From: Haplosporangium gracile | Lineage: Eukaryota; Mortierellomycota; Mortierellomycetes; Mortierellales; Mortierellaceae | Length of the DNA stretch: 10,214 nt | Reading direction: 5' to 3' | NCBI GenBank assembly: GCA_015499985.1 | Contig: JAAAUF010001216.1 | Coordinates: 1 to 10,214 of the forward strand | In this document: positions 7,693-10,214 of the stretch, in pieces | Layout of the letters: every line of letters starts with the position of its first letter | How positions within the stretch are numbered: position 1 is the stretch's first letter | The notes under the pieces: model-generated | Databases searched by the model: none | Told to the model about the DNA's origin: nothing | The model's input: only the letters and a program-made list of their open reading frames with translations | Position numbers and translations under genes: made by a program

Positions 7693-9891
7693 ATGAAGGC
7701 CATCATCCCTATCGTCTCCATCAAAGGTACATTTTCCATTACTCAACTCACCTCTTAATTCCAAGATCCCATGCCCTCCCTACCTAAAAGGGCTGAACCG
7801 TAACCTAATGAATGCCATTACTCCTTTCTACCTCCTTTATTTCTCCCACTCTCTCCGTTCACCAAAAAAAGGCTTCCAGAACGTACTGTCGTGCCTGGAT
7901 AAAGTGGGCGACGACATCACGATTGAGGCTCGGCAGGATCGGCTTATCCTTTCGACACTTAGTCTGACTCGCACAGCCTATGCCAACTTTACATTTTCGC
8001 GGACGTTTTTTGAGAGCTATTCGTTGGACCTTTCCAGTCCTGCAATCCAGTATGATGATGAGGGACCTTTTCTTCGATGTACCATAATTGCCAAGGTGAA
8101 GAACAATAGATGGGTATCCCCTTTTTGGAGCCAATATGATGGTCATATTTTGGCGATATTAACCGGGTCTTTTGTTTTGTGTGTGTGTCAAAATTTGGAT
8201 GTAGGCGCTGGTGTCGGCGTGTCGGGTGCGTGGCAATATTGAGGAGAAGATTCATAATCTGAGTGTCTACTTGAATGCAGCAGAGGGCGTTGGAGAGAAC
8301 TGTCGTTTGACCGTCGAAGTCCTTTTCCGGTCTGGTAAGGAAATCTTTGCTTTTTGACTTAGCATTTGTTAGTACTTGTGGATTTTTTGCCACCATCTTT
8401 GAATTTAATGGAGGGAGCATACTCGTTATTTTTTGTTCTTTTTTTGGTCAACATGTTCCGACTCTTTTTCTTTTCTGCTTTAAATGTCACTATCCTCTTG
8501 CGATAGGATGCATCAAATTCCACAAGTTGCTGTACCAGTCCTGCCTCGAGAACCTGCAGTTAATCGATTCCGTCGACACGTTTCAAAATTTGTGGGAGTT
8601 GAGCGCCCCAGCCATGAATGGGTTGGCAGATTACTTTTCGTCCAAGGCAGAGGAAATGACTATGAAATTTAATGATAGCGGGATTGTCCTCCAGACTTTT
8701 AATGACGCTGGCGATGATACTGGTAAGGTTTTCGTAGCTGTGTAACGAGATTTTGTGTGCCCCTGCTACAAAAGAACTCAAGAACCTTTTTTTTTTTTTT
8801 TGTTTCTTACTTGATTGGATTACTTAGACAAGTCGAAGAGGTTTGGAGCGACGATGGTGCCTATAGAGCGAGTGGCCATGGACCGATACTTAACGCAGAA
8901 TGAAGGACAAATCGTCTTTTCTCTCAAGGAATTCAAGGTAATGCTCGTATTTCTTCGCCTCGTTCGTTACCTTTGAACCAAGACTTGTTTTTAACATTGT
9001 TGTTTTTCTTGGTGTTAGGCAATTCTCGCGTTTGCGGTTGGACTTCGTCTGACAATGTCTGCCTACTTTGACATGAGCGACCGGTAAGACACCGTTGAGT
9101 GAACATGGTAGACAACACTTGTAATTAAAATTTGAGACTTACTTGATTATCTCTCGACAAATAGGCCGATTGTTTTCACTGCAGAGTCTGAGAACGTCGT
9201 GAGTGCTGTAAGTATCCACTTTTTGTTCTGTCTTCATGACAGCGATAGTTGGAAAAGTAGCCACGCCAGCTGATGGTTGATGAATCGCTGATCGTTGTAT
9301 CGTTCCTTGGTGATCTTAGAAATTCGCGTTAGCAACCATCAACATTCCTGGAGAGAAGAGCACCCAGGCATCTCAATCTCAAATGAGTCGAAGCGCAGTA
9401 AGTGTTTGCAGTTTTTACTTCACTGAGATATGCTTGTCAAGGACCACGTTAGTTTCCCTCCATCGTCTGACAGCAGGCTAATTTCCTACATTTTGCTCGT
9501 GTTATTTTTTAATAGGCTCCAGAGGGGTTGGACTTGACACAAGCGGAGAACGCATTGTTCTTGGATGACGATGCAGACTGGGCCTCACAGCTGGATGATA
9601 TGGAGATTGAGGCTGCTCAGGCGAGTGCCAGTACTAGTGTGAGTGCCAGTGCCGGTGCCAGTGTGGGTGCCAGTGGTTCGGGCAGCGCGTTTGTGATTGA
9701 AGAGGACTTTGCGCCTTCTACTGTGCGGAATGTAAGTTCCCTTGTTTTGTTACATGTCTATGAGTGCACATGCTTTTTTTTTAAGAGAAAGGATTGTTAT
9801 TGATGTATTCAACTGATTCTTTTTCGCTTTTATTCATGCCTTTTTGTAGCCCAAGAGACCCAAGTATGATCTTGACGACGACGACTGGTAG
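7693..9891 (+). CDS. rad9: DNA damage checkpoint clamp subunit Rad9 (9-1-1 complex), 10 exons
   Basis: Rad9 forms the PCNA-like 9-1-1 ring with Rad1 and Hus1, loaded at damaged DNA. Its tail recruits TopBP1/Cut5 to activate ATR. It is the orthologue of fission yeast Rad9 and budding yeast Ddc1, not budding yeast Rad9. Exons: 7693-7726, 7872-8095, 8205-8334, 8507-8722, 8828-8937, 9019-9083, 9165-9207, 9320-9397, 9516-9731, 9850-9891. All join in frame, giving 385 residues (human RAD9A 391). The clamp domain covers residues 1 to about 275. Its most conserved block starts at 229: QIVFSLKEFKAILAFAVGLR, then LTMSAYFDMSDRPIVF. The tail (275-385) has five SQ/TQ sites (T289, S292, S294, T308, S324), acidic patches, a Ser/Ala/Gly repeat (336-358) and a final KRPK basic motif before an acidic DDDDW end. 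Exon 1 is tiny (34 bases), and the intron 1 acceptor (AAAAAAAG) is unusual but the only AG that restores frame. Exon 2 could use GTGAAG (8096, chosen because it matches family spacing) or GTATCC (8114, adding six residues). Tandem donors also exist at exon 7. Confidence 0.93.
8787..8801. repeat. T15 homopolymer in RAD9 intron 4
   Basis: A run of 15 T lies at 8787-8801, inside the 105-base intron 4 and upstream of its TTAG acceptor at 8824-8827. It probably acts as the polypyrimidine tract. It may vary in length between strains or reads. Confidence 0.7.
9621..9683 (+). repeat. GTGNGTGCCAGT-type coding minisatellite in RAD9 exon 9
   Basis: The segment is made of hexa- to dodecamer variants of (GTG/GCC)(AGT/GGT)GCCAGT and encodes a Ser/Ala/Gly/Val linker (residues 336-356). 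GTGAGTGCCAGT at 9639-9650 and GTGGGTGCCAGT at 9663-9674 are the clearest copies. It forms a flexible linker between the SQ/TQ cluster and the acidic C-terminus. Such tracts tend to change in length between relatives. Confidence 0.65.
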
Positions 9892-10155
9892 AGTAGAAAG
9901 TGTAGAATGGTATAGCGACATACCCAACAAACAGTTGATTTGCCCGAATTTCATCTTTGATTTCTCTTTAATTTCGTGACACGTATCAGACCGATCGAGG
10001 ATGGCCCGTACGTGGCTTGCAGCGCGCTTGACCCTTGGATTTGAAAAATGACGACCCTTTTTTCATGGTCCTTCCCTTGTCCTTCCCTGCTCACTCTCTT
10101 CTTCACTTCATACACACACAGAAAACACCTTTTTATTTTAACTGCACTTCTCGCG
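9892..10155. other. RAD9 3' flank; no certain gene
   Basis: No polyadenylation hexamer of the AATAAA type was found after the RAD9 stop. A short frame starts at ATG 10001 (GAGGATGGCC context) and ends at 10051. ATGGCCC there is followed directly by GTACGT, a usable splice donor, so it could be the first exon of a further gene extending right. The CA-rich and pyrimidine-rich sequence at 10060-10155 could equally be promoter or intron. Nothing here can be assigned. Confidence 0.4.
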
Positions 10156-10156
10156 C

Positions 10157-10214
<58 letters not shown>
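10156..10214. repeat. (CT)n microsatellite running to the window end
   Basis: A dinucleotide CT tract begins at 10156, is broken once by CCC at 10164-10166, and then runs pure for about 49 bases to the last base. Its true length is unknown because the window stops inside it. Such a tract often ends short-read contigs. Confidence 0.95.

Noticed and set aside
7989..8420. 143-codon minus-strand frame
   Set aside because: Antisense shadow of RAD9 exons 2 and 3 and introns, with no family resemblance.
1..10214. CRISPR array, insertion sequence, tRNA or rRNA gene
   Set aside because: No regularly spaced direct repeats, no transposase frame, no tRNA-like cloverleaf or B-box, and no rRNA-like sequence was seen.

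Overview
This window is fungal nuclear DNA. The evidence is three protein-coding genes broken by many short introns (81 to 172 bases, with GTAAGT/GTGAGT-type donors and TAG/CAG-type acceptors). They encode eukaryotic chromatin proteins. The compact layout, intron density and N-terminal secretion signal style suggest an early-diverging fungus, most like Mucoromycota/Mortierellaceae. That lineage call is inference from gene style, not from a marker gene.

Layout. Bases 1-363 are non-coding, with two CCG-N6-CGG palindromes and a decayed 19-20 bp tandem repeat. Bases 426-821 (minus) hold the remains of a small secreted-protein gene: an intact TATA box, start codon and signal peptide are followed by two in-frame stop codons. 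Bases 822-2079 are a 1.26 kb spacer with no convincing gene. Bases 2080-2700 (minus) hold a three-exon DPY30/SDC1 gene, whose exons are too short to stand out as ORFs. Bases 2701-3008 form a divergent promoter region. Bases 3009-7473 (plus) hold a 15-exon gene for the condensin HEAT subunit CAP-G (Ycg1/Cnd3), 1030 residues after splicing. Bases 7474-7692 are a short intergenic region with a polyadenylation hexamer and a repeated promoter element. Bases 7693-9891 (plus) hold a 10-exon gene for the checkpoint clamp subunit Rad9 (Ddc1 in budding yeast), 385 residues after splicing. Bases 9892-10214 have no certain gene and end in a long CT microsatellite.

How the genes relate. All three intact genes act on chromatin: histone H3K4 methylation (DPY30 in COMPASS), mitotic chromosome compaction (CAP-G in condensin) and DNA-damage checkpoint signalling (Rad9 in the 9-1-1 clamp). 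They belong to different complexes, so this is housekeeping neighbourhood rather than an operon-like system. I found no evidence of a novel defence, mobile or biosynthetic system. The items most worth a second look are the recently broken secreted-protein gene, the tandem in-phase splice donors and SQ/TQ cluster of Rad9, the KEN motif in CAP-G, and the repeated element upstream of RAD9.
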